Under the pieces are notes generated by a model. It worked only from the letters and a program-made list of their open reading frames with translations, was not told where the DNA came from and searched no databases. This document shows positions 11,645 to 24,600 of a stretch of 64,000 nt of DNA, piece after piece (the first letter of the stretch is position 1; every line of letters begins with the position of its first letter). Origin of the DNA: Panulirus ornatus. Taxonomy: Eukaryota > Arthropoda > Malacostraca > Decapoda > Palinuridae. The translations under genes were made by a program, and so were the position numbers. Location of the stretch: contig NC_092238.1 in the NCBI RefSeq assembly GCF_036320965.1, forward strand, positions 17,760,694 through 17,824,693. The letters run 5' to 3'.

Positions 11645-14290
11645 AGACTCATCACACTGGCCAAGGGCCATCATCATCATGACTGGCACTCATCACACTG
11701 GCCATGGCCATCGTCACCATGACTGGCACTCATCACACTGGCCAAGGGCCATCATCACCGTGACTGGCACTCATCATGCAGGCCAAGGGCCATCATCACC
11801 ATGACTGGCACTCATCACACCGGCCAAGGGCCATCATCACCATGACTGGCACTCATCACACTGGCCAAGGGCCATCATCACCGTGACTGGCACTCATTAT
11901 GCTGGCCAAGAGCCATCATCAGCATGACTGGCACTCATCACACTGGCCGAGGGCCATCATCACCATGACTGGTACTCATCACACTGGCCAAGGGCCATCA
12001 TCACCATGACTGGCACTCATCACACTGGCCAAGGGCCATCATCACCATGACTGGCACTCATCACACTGGCCAAGGGCCATCATCACCACGACTGGTACTC
12101 ATCACACTTGCCAAGGGCCATCATCACCATGACTGGCACTCATCACACTGGCCAAGGGCCATCATCACCATGACTGGCACTCATCATGCTGGCCAAGGGC
12201 TATCATCACCGTGACTGGCACTCATCATGCTGGCCAAGGGCCATCATCACCATGACTGGCACTCATCACACTGGCCAAGGGCCATCATCACCATGACTGG
12301 CACTCATCACACTGGCCAAGGGCCATCATCACCATGACTGGCACTCATCACACTGGCCAAGGGCCATCATCACCATGACTGGCACTCATCACACAGGCCG
12401 AGGGCCATCATCACCATGACTGGCACTCATCACACTGACCAAGGGCCATCATCACCATGACTGGCACTCATCACACTGACCAAGGGCCATCATCACCGTA
12501 AATGGCACTCATCATGCCGGCCAAGGGCCATTATCACCGTGACTGGCACTCATCACACTGGCCAAGGGCCATCATCACCGTGACTGGCACTCATCACACT
12601 GGCCAAGGACCATCATCAACGTAACTGGCACTCATCACACTGGCCAAGGGCCATCATCACCGTGACTGGCACTCATCATGCTGGCCAAGGGCCATCATCA
12701 CCGTGACTGGCACTCATCACACTGGCCAAGGACCATCATCAACGTAACTGGCACTCATCACACTGGCCAAGGGCCATCATCACCGTGACTGGCACTCATC
12801 ATGCTGGCCAAGGGCCATTATCACCGTGACTGGCACTCATCACACTGGCCAAGGGTCATCATTAACGTGACTGAAACTCATCATGCTGGCCAATGGCCAC
12901 CATCACCGTGACTAGCGCTGATCATGCTGGCCAAGGGCCATCATCACCATGACGTCACTGGCGCTCATCATGCTGTCCAAGGGCCATCATCATCGTGACT
13001 GGCACTCATCATGCTGGCCAAGGGCCATCATCACCGTGACTGGCATTCATCATGCTGGCCAAGGGCCATCATCATCGTGACTGGCACTCATCATGCTGGC
13101 CAAGGGCCATCATCACCGTGACTGGCACTCATCACACTGGCCAAGGGCCATCATCACCATGACTGGTACTCATCACACTGGCCAAGGGCCATCATCACCA
13201 TGACTGGCACTCATCACACTGGCCAAGAGCCATCATCACCATGACTGGCACTCATCATGCTGGCCAAGGGCAATCATCACCGTGACTGGCACTCATCATG
13301 CTGGCCATCGCCATCATCACCATGATTGGCACTCATCACACTGGCCAAGGGCCATCATCACCGTAAATGGCACTCATCATGACGGCCAAGGGCCATCATC
13401 ATCGTGACTGGCACTCATCACACTGGCCAAGGGCCATCATCACCGTAAATGGCACTCATCATGCCGGCCAAGGGCCATCATCACCATGACTGGCACTCAT
13501 CACACTGGCCAAGGGCCATCATCCCCAAGACTGGCGCTCATCACACTGGCCAAGGGCCATCATCACCGTGACTGGCACTCATCACAGTGGCCAAGGACCA
13601 TCATCAACGTAACTGGCACTCATCACACTGGCCAAGGGCCATCATCACCGTGACTGGCACTCATCATGCTGGCCAAGGGCCATCATCACCGTGACTGGCA
13701 CTCATCACACTGGCCAAGGGCCATCATCAGCGTGACTGAAACTCATCATGCTGGCCAAGGGCCACCATCACCGTGACTAGCGCTGATCATGCTGGCCAAG
13801 GGCCATCATCACCATGACGTCACTGGCGCTGATCATGCTGGCCAAGGGCCATCATCATCGTGACTGGCACTCATCATGCTGGCCAAGGGCCATCATCACC
13901 GTGACTGGCATTCATCATGCTGGCCAAGGGCCATCATCATCGTGACTGGCACTCATCATGCTGGCCAAGGGCCATCATCACCGTGACTGGCACTCATCAT
14001 GCTGGCCAAGGGCCATCATCACCGTGACTGGCACTCATCATGCTGGCCAAGGGCCATCATCACCGTGACTGGCATTCATCATGCTGGCCAAGGGCCATCA
14101 TCACCGTGACTGGCACTCATCATGGTGGCCAAGGGCCATCATCACCGTTACTGGCACTCATCATGCTGGCCAAGGGCCATCATCACCATGACTGGCACTC
14201 ATCATGCTGGCCAAGGGCCATCATCACCAAAACTGGCACTCATCATGCTGGCCAAGGGCCATCATCATCGTGACTGGCATTCATCATGAT
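11645..14290 (+). repeat. 41-bp minisatellite array, about 64 copies
   Basis: Units contain actggcactcatca, then cactggcc or tgctggcc, then aagggccatcatcacc. Spacing is 41 bp (for example 11,722 to 11,763). Two main subtypes differ by caca versus atgc. A distinctive 4-bp insertion creating gacgtcactgg occurs twice, 865 bp apart, which marks a 21-unit block duplication. Confidence 0.96.
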
Positions 14291-14541
14291 GACGCCAAAA
14301 CAGTGTTGCCACTCAGTACAGACAGTGTTGCCACACAGTACAGACAGATGATAAACCCAGAGCGTCGGAGGAACATTGATACCAGGTGAAGCGGTCGGTC
14401 ATCACACACAAAATACAACAAACCTTAGAATTACCGATCATTATTTGGCAGCCTTAACAACCAGTGACCTTGTTTAGTGCAAGGTCTTAGTGGATAATGG
14501 TACTACCCGGGGTCGATAAAGGTTAAGAGGTTATATCCAGT
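14291..14541. other. Spacer, no supported gene
   Basis: It contains a two-copy acagtgttgcca-type duplication near 14,300-14,345 and otherwise unremarkable sequence. Confidence 0.5.
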
Positions 14542-15105
14542 GATGGTGGTAGGGAGGTGGGGGTTGTGGTGATGGTGGTAGGGAGGTGGTGGTTGTGGTG
14601 ATGGTGGTAGGGAGGTGGTGGTTGTGGTGATGATGGTAGGGAGGTGGTGGTTGTGGTGATGGTGGTAGGGAGGTGGTGGTTGTGGTGATGGTGGTAGGGA
14701 GGTGGTGGTTGTGGTGATGGTGGTAGGGAGGTGGTGGTTGTGGTGATGATGGTAGGGAGGTGGGGGTTGTGGTGATGGTGGTAGGGAGGTGGTGGTTGTG
14801 GTGATGGTGGTAGGGAGGTGGTGGTTGTGGTGATGGTGGTAGGGAGGTGGTGGTTGTGGTGATGATGGTAGGGAGGTGGTGGTTGTGGTGATGGTGGTAG
14901 GGAGGTGGTGGTTGTGGTGATGGTGGTAGGGAGGTGGTGGTTGTGGTGATGATGGTAGGGAGGTGGGGGTTGTGGTGATGGTGGTAGGGAGGTGGTGGTT
15001 GTGGTGATGATGGTAGGGAGGTGGTGGTTGTGGTGATGGTGGTAGGGAGGTGGTGGTTGTGGTGATGGTGGTAGGGAGGTGGGGGTTGTGGTGATGGTGG
15101 GGATT
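14542..15105 (+). repeat. 29-bp minisatellite, about 19 copies
   Basis: gatggtggtagggaggtgg units occur at 29-bp spacing (14,542; 14,571; 14,600). Variants are gatgatgg and gtgggggttg. One strand is nearly free of C. Confidence 0.94.
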
Positions 15106-15756
15106 TAGGTAGTTGTTGTAGTTGTACTTGGTGTGTTGTTAGTAATAGTCATGGTGATGGTTGGGGTAGCAGTTGTGATGGTGATGGGTGAGAGGAGGTG
15201 ATAGCATTAGTGTCATGGTGTTGGTGGTGGTTGGGTTGTTGTAGTTGTGGTCATCATAGTGATGGGAGATGCAAGGGTCATCACTGTGATGGTGATTAAC
15301 GTGTCTGGCTCACGTGGGATCGCCTGGGATCGTCTTGTGTGTGTTGAGCATCCCCGACCCCAGGCTAGCTGGCTGGTCACCACACGTCACCCTCCGCGCC
15401 AGCCCCTCACCTCGTCGTCTCAGCTCAGTACAAAGCTGGGCAGATCTGCGTTCAGCGCCTCCATTTGACCTTGTAACTTGACCTTTGTCCTACGTTCGCC
15501 TAGGCCTGTCAACCCGGAGTGGGGGTGGTACTTCATGTGTATATAGGATGTGAATGATGGCCGCCCCTCCTCGGAAGGGACTTTTCTATCATCATTCATT
15601 CATTCATGGTTGTGGTTTATCCTAGTGGGGTGCACGGACCCCGCCCGCTGAACATTCCCTTCGTCAGACGTCTGAAGATGTGGCAGCTATTGTCGTCGTC
15701 TTACTGACCTCAGTTTTCATAGGTGATCACTGTACTGCTCGACAAGCATGATGACC
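15106..15756. other. Unassigned stretch
   Basis: TG/GT-rich at first, then apparently unique. A cattcattcattcatgg microsatellite lies near 15,593-15,609. No gene recognised. Confidence 0.5.
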
Positions 15757-16115
15757 AGTGGTAATTACGTACACTAGGACCAGAGACCCACCGTCATTAC
15801 GTATACTGAAGCCAGAGACCTATAGTCAATACGTACCCTAAGGCCAGAGACCCATTGTTACTGCGTACGTTATGGCCAGAGACCCACGGTCATTACGTAC
15901 ACTAAGGCCAGAGACCTATAGTCAATACGTACCCTAAGGCCAGAGACCCATTGTTACTACGTACGTTATGGCCAGAGACCCACGGTCATTACGTACACTA
16001 AGGCCAGAGACCTATAGTCAATACGTACCCTAAGGCCAGAGACCCATGGTCACTCCGTACGTTACAGCCAGAGACCCGCGGTCATTACTTACGTTAGGGC
16101 CAGAAATAACAGTAG
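15757..16115 (+). repeat. 32-bp tandem repeat organised as a 96-bp trimer
   Basis: Monomers share the core ggccagagaccca and a tacgta element. Three subtypes, with cattacgtacact, caatacgtacccta and ttactrcgtacgtta, recur in fixed order, giving a 96-bp higher-order repeat copied about 3.5 times. Confidence 0.9.
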
Positions 16116-16861
16116 AACTTTAACCTTTTCCTGGCCCTCCTGGAGGTAATTACCACAGTTAATGAAGGTGATAGTGACAGCGCTTTCAAGATGTGGGAAT
16201 TATACAGTGAACGACGTCATTAAGTATTATTAGAACCGTGCCGTGAAATGGGCCCATTAAAAGTGCTAATAAAGCAGGACGTCTCAGACAGTTTGAGGTA
16301 GAGTCACGTGGTTATGGCAGCCAGAGGCGGCCTGCTGGGTGCGGGATGGTGCGACCTTCGGCAATACTTGTTCCAGATTTCTTTGGATAAGCAATCAAGC
16401 GAATATTTTCCAACCACGATTTTGGAATTAATTGAAGCGAGTATTTTCTAATCAACTAATTAACGGATGCAACAACGTAATGGAACCAATTACTGAAGCG
16501 AGGCAGCACCGTGGCAGGTAGACCAATAGATCCACCTCAGAAGTGGAAGTTGTCGAGGTTGCACAAGTAAACCAACATTACTCAACATAAACTGTCACTG
16601 CTCCACCCACACCTTATATGTTCTCCTGGCTGGAACCGTCCACCTCAAGCCGTGATGTTAGCCACACGTTTTTCATGATAAATGATGGCAATGTACATAG
16701 TTAAGTACTTACTTACATAGTTAAGTACTTACATAGTTAAGTATACTCAAGGAAAACCCAACGGTACTTTAACTAGCCGTATCCTACCTAAAGTAACCCA
16801 TGCTAAGTAGCACTAGTTAATCGAACGTAACGTAACAAAACCCAGCAATCTAACCGGACCT
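16116..16861. other. Unassigned stretch
   Basis: Apparently unique sequence with a short tandem of acatagttaagtactt near 16,695-16,745. No gene seen. Confidence 0.5.
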
Positions 16862-17090
16862 TTTCGATAAACCCAGCTGCAATGAACACCTTTTTAACTG
16901 AACCTTTCCAATAAATCTTGCTGAACCGAACACCTACCAGTCCTATCCTTTCTAATAAACCCCGCTAAACCGAACACTTATATAACCGGACACCTTTCAA
17001 TAAACCTTACTGAACCGAACACTTACCTAACCGGACCATTCCAATAATTCCTGCCGAACCGAACACCTCCCTAACCGAACCAAGAGGTTG
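16862..17090 (+). repeat. Diverged 44-45 bp tandem repeat, about 5 copies
   Basis: The core is aataaacc, then tgaaccgaacac, then taaccgga. It recurs with many substitutions, so it is an old array. Confidence 0.8.
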
Positions 17091-18149
17091 CTCTTGAACG
17101 CTTACCAGTTGGGTCAGTTCATGTTGGTAGTGAGAAGTTAAAAAAGTTGTCAAGTGTGGAGGTAGGAGCCAAGTTGGATGACTGTGTGAAGTCTAGTTTA
17201 AAAGTTGATAAAGTTTGTCAAGTGAAGATCGGTGATGGCGCCCTGGATCACATCGTACTTCAACTGTTTCTTATATCGTTTTCCTACTTTTTTAGGCAGG
17301 AGATTTCCAGTTATATTTTTCTGTGTGTACTAAATATAGTACGTACATTCGTGGGCAAAAGTGGTGGTACACGCCCGAGATGCCTAGGTTCCAGTCAGCG
17401 CCAGGCGGAACTTGTCTGTCTCTGGCCGTCAGAACAGACTGGTACAGGTGCGTCTCACAACATCTGGCCGCCACTTTACTTACGGTTTGCTGAGAGAGTT
17501 TTTGTCCGTACAAAGTGCAGCGCACGACACACTAGTGCACTTTATACCTCAAGGTCAGTTTCTCTTTACATTGAGTTATTCAAGTTGATATACAATCTGG
17601 TGATTCTGGCATCATAGCTGACGAAGATCGTACGTCGGCACAGTGGACGTGGTTGGTGTGATAAAGTGCGACTCTGTTTGGCAACAGTGTGTCCGGGTGT
17701 CGGTGAGCGACGAGCTGGTGCAGAGGGAAGTCCTCGGCTGAGAAGGGTCGCTCATATCAAAGAGAAAAGATTGAATGTTATATTTGGTACAGATTAATTT
17801 GTTTTAAGGAAACATACATCAACCGATGTAGTTGATAATGTAGTTACTATTCTTCTCTTTATCTCAACATAACCACCTTCATTGGCTGTTGTTTCTAAAC
17901 GTAGTTGTGTGCGAGATGTGAGGGACGGCAGCGCCGTGGCGCACAGGCGTCCATGCTCGGCGTGTGGTAAGATACGGGTCTATACGTCGTGAACTTTCGA
18001 CGATCCAGAGTGCTTTCCTGTTTGCCTCTAGTGTGTCGTTTTTGTCAGAGATTAAAATCAGTAACTTTTGAATGTATAAACATGATTTAACAGTCACAGC
18101 TGATTCTAGTATCTTACATGTCATGAACACAGTGTAGGGTATTGATTTG
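17091..18149. other. Unassigned stretch, no supported gene
   Basis: The longest plus frame (17,147-17,617) starts at TTG, not ATG, and shows no recognisable domain. There are no repeats. It may be genuine single-copy flank, but nothing supports a gene. Confidence 0.45.
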
Positions 18150-19689
18150 TGGGATTTTAATTAGTGAACAACTTGTAGAGTTGTGTGTTGAAAGGAATTG
18201 GCAACTGGGAATACGGTACCAGGTTTAAGAAGAGGGACATACATGAGTCTACGTGGATGAGAGTTAGATGATGGATGTGCGTTATTATATCATGCGCTAA
18301 TCGGTAGGCTTGCAAAAGAGAGACTCTTGGATGTGAATGTGTTGAGGGGCAACTGGAGGGATGTCTGATCACTACTTAATGGAGGTGAGGATGGTTTATA
18401 GAGGCTTTAGGAATAAGGGAAATGATGTAAGTGGGAAGTGGGTAGTGAAGGTGACTGAGTTTAGAAAAGAAGCTTGTGTAATGAGATGCCAGGAAAGATT
18501 GATTGCAAAACGGCAGAAGGTGAAAGTAAATGAAGCTTGGGGAGTAAAGAGGAACGGGAAGTGTTAAGGGCAGCAGCGTTACATGTGTGAGAAAAGTGTT
18601 TGGAACGCGGAAGACGGAGGTAGACACGGGAAAAAAAAGGGTAGCGAATGATGGAATGAGGAATTTAAGTTCCTAGCGAAAAAGAAAAGATGGGTTTGTT
18701 GGCATTGCTTGCAGGAAAGGAGTGTGATTGATAGGGAAATATACAAGATAAAGCGGCAGAAGGTCAAGAAGAAGTAGTAGGGCCTGAAAAAGAGGGCATC
18801 TGATAGTTGTGGTAAGGGAGCATGAGCAAACTTCAGGGAAAATTAGAAAATGTTTTGGAAGGCTAATAGTACAAGAAAAACAAGAGAACAAATAGAAAGA
18901 TCAATGAAAGGGTAGATGAGGAAGTAGTAACAGGAAGAGATCAGATAAATAAAATAAATGAGTATTTTGAAGGACTTTTCAATGTGTTCGATGACAGGAT
19001 GACATGCTTTGGACGTGGACGTATGAGGGGTGAGAAAGTCATAACAATGGGTTTGATGAAAAGAGGAAAGGTAGTGAAAACCTTGCGTAAGACAAATTGT
19101 GCATAGTCGTTGTAGTGGATGGGATTGCAGTTGATTTCCTAAAAATGTGGAGAAACTGTGTTGTTAATTGGTTGATTTGGATTTTCAGATTTGCATATTG
19201 CTCATAGTGAAGGGCCTGATGATTGCCGAAATGCTTGTATAGTGCTCCCGTATAAAGGCAAGGGGTCAAAAGTACATGTTCGAATTACAAAGGTATAACT
19301 CTGTTTGGTGTACGTGGTAAGTTGTCTGAATGAGTAGTGATTGAGAGGGTGGCGGCATGCCCAGAGCATCAGACTGGAAAGGAACAATGTGGTTTCTTAA
19401 GTAGCAGAGGATGTATGGATCAGGTGTTTGCTTCGAAGAATTCATGTAAGAAATATTTATGCACACAGAGGGATATGTATGTGTTATTTATAGATTTAAA
19501 GAAAGCATGTGACAGGGTTGATAGAAATGCGTTGTGGAAGATGTTACGAATTCATAGTGTGAGAAGAAAGCTACTTGAAGCCGTAAGGGATTTTGTCAAG
19601 AGGGTAAGGCGTGTTCGAGTAGGAAGGGAGGGGTGAGTATTTCCAGTTGAAGATTGGTCTGTGGCAGGGGTGTGCGATGTCATCATAGC
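18150..19689 (+). mobile_element. RTE-like copy B, 5' half (old), interrupted at 19,690
   Basis: An ancient copy of the RTE-like family. From 18,150 it matches the endonuclease segment of copy F with many changes (a gaacaacttgtagagttg stretch). AKERLLDVNVLRG and MSDHYLMEVR follow at about 18,310-18,390. RT pieces are EQCGFLSSRGCMDQVFA, DMYVLFIDLKKACDRVDRNA and GLWQGCAMSS, ending at about 19,690. There, in the middle of the LFNLFMDGV block, a different element intervenes. Stops and frameshifts are abundant. Confidence 0.85.
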
Positions 19690-20529
19690 TTTTTGATACA
19701 ACTAAATTCAAATATAAACACACCACTTGGTCCCAGAGAGGCTGTTTGTGATTGTGGGATAAAACAAAGACTTGAATTAACGTGGTATCAGTAGTAAGAC
19801 CTACGTATATACAAATCTGTCAAGATCACCTGTAATCTTATCGTATAGCTACGGAGGGGCAGCTGATGTTAGTTGTGGAATTGAAGGAAAATATTTGTCA
19901 AGTTTATGCTTAACCTTATCTATGGCACTGCTTTTAACTACCCTAGTTGGTAAGTCAATCTAACTGAAGAAAAATTGCATGACCTCATTCGAGGTAAAAC
20001 GTTTGCCACCAAGTTTGTATCCATCACTACATAACAGACGAATTCATCCTTAAATTGCTTGTTAATCGAGATTGTGGAAATATTTAATGATTTTGAACAC
20101 TTGCGTCAGATAACCTGACAATCTTATTTTCTGAGCTAAATAAATTCAATTAGTTTAGTCGGCTCTTATGAGACGTGTTCATCAGGACGGGAATCATCTT
20201 GGTAGCTCACCTCTGTACACCATCCATTCTGTCTATGGTTTTCCTTGAGTAGGATGACCAAAACTGAACACAGTTTTCAAGATGGGGATACAACAATGGT
20301 TTGTAAACAGTGAGAATAATTTCATCAGATTTAGATTCAAGAACTCAACCCATGAATCCACGAAATTTTGTTCGTCATTTTTCACTTTCTGTGCACTGTT
20401 GACTTGGCTTTAGGTCACCAGAGATTACCACACCCAAGTCCTTTATCTTTACCCTTAGTAACTCACCAAAATCCGTATTGTAGCTCACCTTTTCATTCTT
20501 ATCACCCATGTGTAAAACTGCACTTACTC
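19690..20529 (-). mobile_element. CR1-like element fragment nested inside copy B
   Basis: On the minus strand from about 20,520 down, the sequence reads SAVLHMGDKNEKVSYNTD and VKIKDLGVVISGDLKPSQQC, then a degraded CVQFWSSY and ATKMIP thumb region, ending in a 3' UTR near 19,690. This is the C-terminal RT part of a CR1/Jockey-like element, 5' truncated. It belongs to a different subfamily from the element at 1.8-3.6 kb. The flanking RTE copy resumes precisely after it, so it is a nested insertion. Confidence 0.82.
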
Positions 20530-21358
20530 TGTTTATAGATGGTGTGAGGAGGGAGGTGAATGCGAGATTTCTGGAGAAAATAGCAGATTTGCACTCTCTC
20601 GGGAGTGGAATTATCCCGGGAGTTCGGTCATCTACTGTTTGCTGATAATAAACGACAAAAGTAGTTTTCTGAGTATAGGAGAATGCATGAGGGTGGCTGT
20701 GAATTACTTGCAAGGTTATTATGTTTACAAGAAGAGAGAAACAGCTTAGTTGGAGTGTGAGTTTAACTGAGAGAAATGTAAGGTAGATAAGTGTTTCGAA
20801 TACCTGGTAGTGGACATGTCGGTGGATGGAACCATGGGAGCTGAAGTGTGCCATAGAGTAAATGAGTAGGCATGGCTCCAGGTGCACTGAGGAAAGTGCG
20901 TGAAGAAAGGTCATTGTTTGTGAGGGCAAAGGTGAGTATGTTTGATGGTATATTAGTCCTAACGGTGTTGTATGGATGTGAGCCGTGGGCCCTTGATGAC
21001 TATGTACACAAGGTGAATGGGTTTGATATTAAATGTTTGAAGACGGTATACGGTGCGAGGAGCAAGAAATGGCAGGGTGAGAAGGTGTGTAGTAATAGAG
21101 ATACATATGACCTTACTGAAGATGGTGTGCTGAAATGGTTCAGACATATGGAGAGGATGAGTGAAGAGAGGTTATCGAGGAGAGTATAAATCTCGGAAGT
21201 GGAGGGAAGAGGTAAGTTGGGGAACCAAGGAGGAGGAGGAACGATGGAGTGAACGACGCCTCCAGTGAGACGTGAGACGAGCGAGGGATAGAGCGAACTG
21301 GAACGATGTAGTATACAAGGGATAACGTGCTGACATTGGGCTGAACCAGGGATCGTTC
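20530..21358 (+). mobile_element. RTE-like copy B, 3' half
   Basis: Sequence resumes at the codons for FMDGV (ttatagatggtgtg) and continues GVRREVNARFLE, a degraded FADD region, [53 protein letters not shown] and NWNDVVYKG, to the stop region at about 21,358. No clear 3' UTR or tail follows. Together with 18,150-19,689 it forms one element. Confidence 0.85.
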
Positions 21359-21359
21359 A

Positions 21360-21640
21360 TATAGTGCTGTTGCAGACTAGGTCATCTTAACTTATACTAT
21401 AATGAACGTCGATTTAGCTCATTACTTTTATGAGATGCATCTCTTTAGCTTATGGGCTACTGGCAGTCCTATTAGCTTATTTTATTATGTGACAAAAAGG
21501 TGCATATTTTACATACAGTGTGTTACAGTGAGGCGTCTGTGTTGCTTATGATACAACGAGCATCCACTGAGCTCTATAATGCATTATTAGATCGTCTCTT
21601 TAGCCCATAAAACTTACTGTTTATCTTGGTTTAGAATGTG
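21360..21640. other. AT-rich spacer
   Basis: No gene or repeat was recognised. It separates copy B from the next element. Confidence 0.5.
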
Positions 21641-24600
21641 ATAAGGAGGCATCTTTCTGGCCCAATGTGTGGTAACATGTGGCGGTTTATTCGCCCAGAC
21701 TGTTTGCGGCGGTGTCCATTACAAGGAAAATGTGGTAGGAATGGCTTCCCGTAACTTACAGTGAAGTGGAGGCGGCGATGACATGCTAAGTGAAATTGCA
21801 TGTATGGCAAGACTGGCAGATCGTACTGGGGGAAATGTAAATGTAAACACCCCAGGAAATGTTGGAACTCTCTCAAGAAAGGTAACTGCCGGTATGAGGA
21901 AGGACGCAGCGTCTTCCATCCAAAATTGTGTAAACAGTAACCAGAGCTCATGCGTTGCTTGAACGAGGACTTTGAGGAACCACCACATAACCGGGACATT
22001 GTGGCGTATCCCTCGTGCCCATCAATACACGTTCTTTTAGGGCGACAGACACAGGACGAAACTGAGGCAAGACAAAACTAACAGAGGAAAAAATTACACA
22101 GACTTCGCTTATCGGAATGGTGTGGGAACTGAATGCATTCTGCCAAGCTCAGAAGGACAGAGAATATTAACCCCACAAATCAACACAAAGACAAGCCATG
22201 TAACGTCCTTCATATATGCCAACATAAAGGGATTGAAATCACACAGAACCGATAAAATCTCATTTATGAATGGCTTCCCAAACGAGTCAAGTGCAGTATT
22301 TGCAACCGTCACTGATATACATACGAAAGACCATGTGAATGGTCAGCTGTGGGTCTCAAATGCATACTTATGTAAGAGGACTAGATCATGTGGTGGAGTT
22401 GGACTGTATATAATAGATGCTCTTATAACAACTGAACTCCAGAACTCTTCAAATGAGGTAGTAGAAAAACTCCATGTCAAGGATGAAAACCCTAACCTGC
22501 TCATAGTGTAAATCTAAAAACCATCTGATGCCAAGACTCACGAATATACGGAACAATTAAGGAACATAGAATCATGTCTCGACCCCCTTGGAAACCCCGA
22601 ACTAAATAGACTTATCCAGGAGTCCTCAACCCACGACACAGAAAATGGAGACAGGCAGGAAAAACAATCGCATCTGAAAATGCTGACAATGGAAGCAGTT
22701 CGGACGATCAGCTGCAAAAAAGAAAGTTATTCAGACTATATGAAAAGTCCCTCAGCCAACAAATAAGAAAACCAACCTGAGGAAGTAACATTCTGGACTT
22801 CATCTTCACATATAATACAGACCCAACGTGTGATATCACCATTTCAAACACACTATACGCGATCAAAAATTGACTGAAGTAAAAACAGCCTTGGATCCTT
22901 AACTACCTGATCAGAACATAGAAAACAGTGGAGGTGTTTCTGATCATTTTACTTTTAATAGTAAATGGGTAAACTGGGAGGATGTGATCATTAAACATCT
23001 GCGACACAGTGGGAAACCTTGCTGAGTACCAAGGCAGAGGAGGAATAGCACAAGCGTGCAACAAACATGTGCCAACAAAGAGAAAACACGAAAGGTCTAG
23101 GTTAGAACGAGCAAGACGAACACTTTATTGAAGGCGAAGAAGAATTGCAAATCGTGTGAAGAAGCCACAGCTCACCAAGAAAAGGAAAATCTATTAGGTG
23201 ATTTTTTGGACAGAAAACATAGATTTAGAATGTCAAAAGAAACACAGGAAAAAGAAGATAAAAAAAACCATAGATGAAATAAGAAATCACCCAAAATGCT
23301 TTAATTCACTTGCTAAATGCAAATTTAGGACCACAAATTCACCTAGCACACTTTAAACAAAAAAGGTAATTTTACAGAAGACTGCCAAGAGTAAGAGTCT
23401 TGGAAGACAATGTGAGTCCGTATCCAGCAAGACAAAACCAGCATTAAAGATAAATGACCCAACAGACTTCTTCCTAAACAGTAATATCCTTGGTGTACAC
23501 GAAGAGGATTTCACCATCTTAACACATGATTTCGAGAGGGCCAGTGAGAGCATGCCCATGCACTCAGCCCCAGACCCGGACTCATGGAACTCAGTATTCA
23601 TAAGCAAATGCAAGACACCTCGAGCACGTGCACTAAATATCCTGTGGAGGAAAAGTCTAGATTCCTGTATCCTTCCCGATAGTCTGATACTGATTCGCAT
23701 CACCTCACTCCAAAAAGGCGGAAGCAAAACAGTCCCAAAAAACTATCGACCGATAGCATTAACATCGCACATCATCAGAATCTTCGGAAGTGTCCTCAGA
23801 AGCAAGCTGGCGGAATGTATATAAGGAAGTAAACAGTTTCATAGCCCAGGACAACATGGTTTCAGGGCGGAGAGATCCTGCCTCTCTCAGTTGCTTGATC
23901 ACTGTGACAGGATTGTTGAAACTCTGGAAAACAAAGAAAATGCAGCCTTTTTTTTTTTTACATAGAATTTGCAATAACATTTGACAAAAGCCATAAGAAA
24001 AGTTGCGAAAATATGGGAATAACCGGAAAAATTGGGAAGTGGATATACTTTTTAACTTATTGATCACAACACATAGTTTCAAATCATGCCATCACCAGTG
24101 CCACTAGGTAAACAACTCATTCCCCCAAGGAACTGTACTTGCAGCCCTCCTGTTTCTAAATCTTAAAACTGACATAAACGCAAACGAGAGCCACAGTTCC
24201 ATGTCATCCCTTGCAGATGATTCACGAATATATATGAAAATTACATCAATAGAAGATGCCGCAAGGCTACAAAGAGACTTCAAGGTAATATTTACCCGAG
24301 AACAACGTGCTTTTCAATGGAGGTCAACCTCAACTCCTCCGATGTGGGAAAAAATAAAGTAATCAAAAGCATCATAGAATACCGGAGGGACAGAGGCGGT
24401 ATCATAAACCTGTTGATTAATATAGAAATCTTGGAGTAATGATGTCTCACGACCCAACCCTCAGCGAACACAAGCAAAACAAAGATTACCTCATGCAGGC
24501 TGGATCCCGCGGATCCTCAAAATAAGGGAAGAAAAACCAATGACGATGTTATTCAAGGCACTAATTGTTTTAATATTGTTGTGTTCAAACATCACCCAAC

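Noticed and set aside
17147..17617. Possible 156-codon gene
   Set aside because: It begins at TTG, has no recognisable domain, and shows neither splice context nor family evidence.
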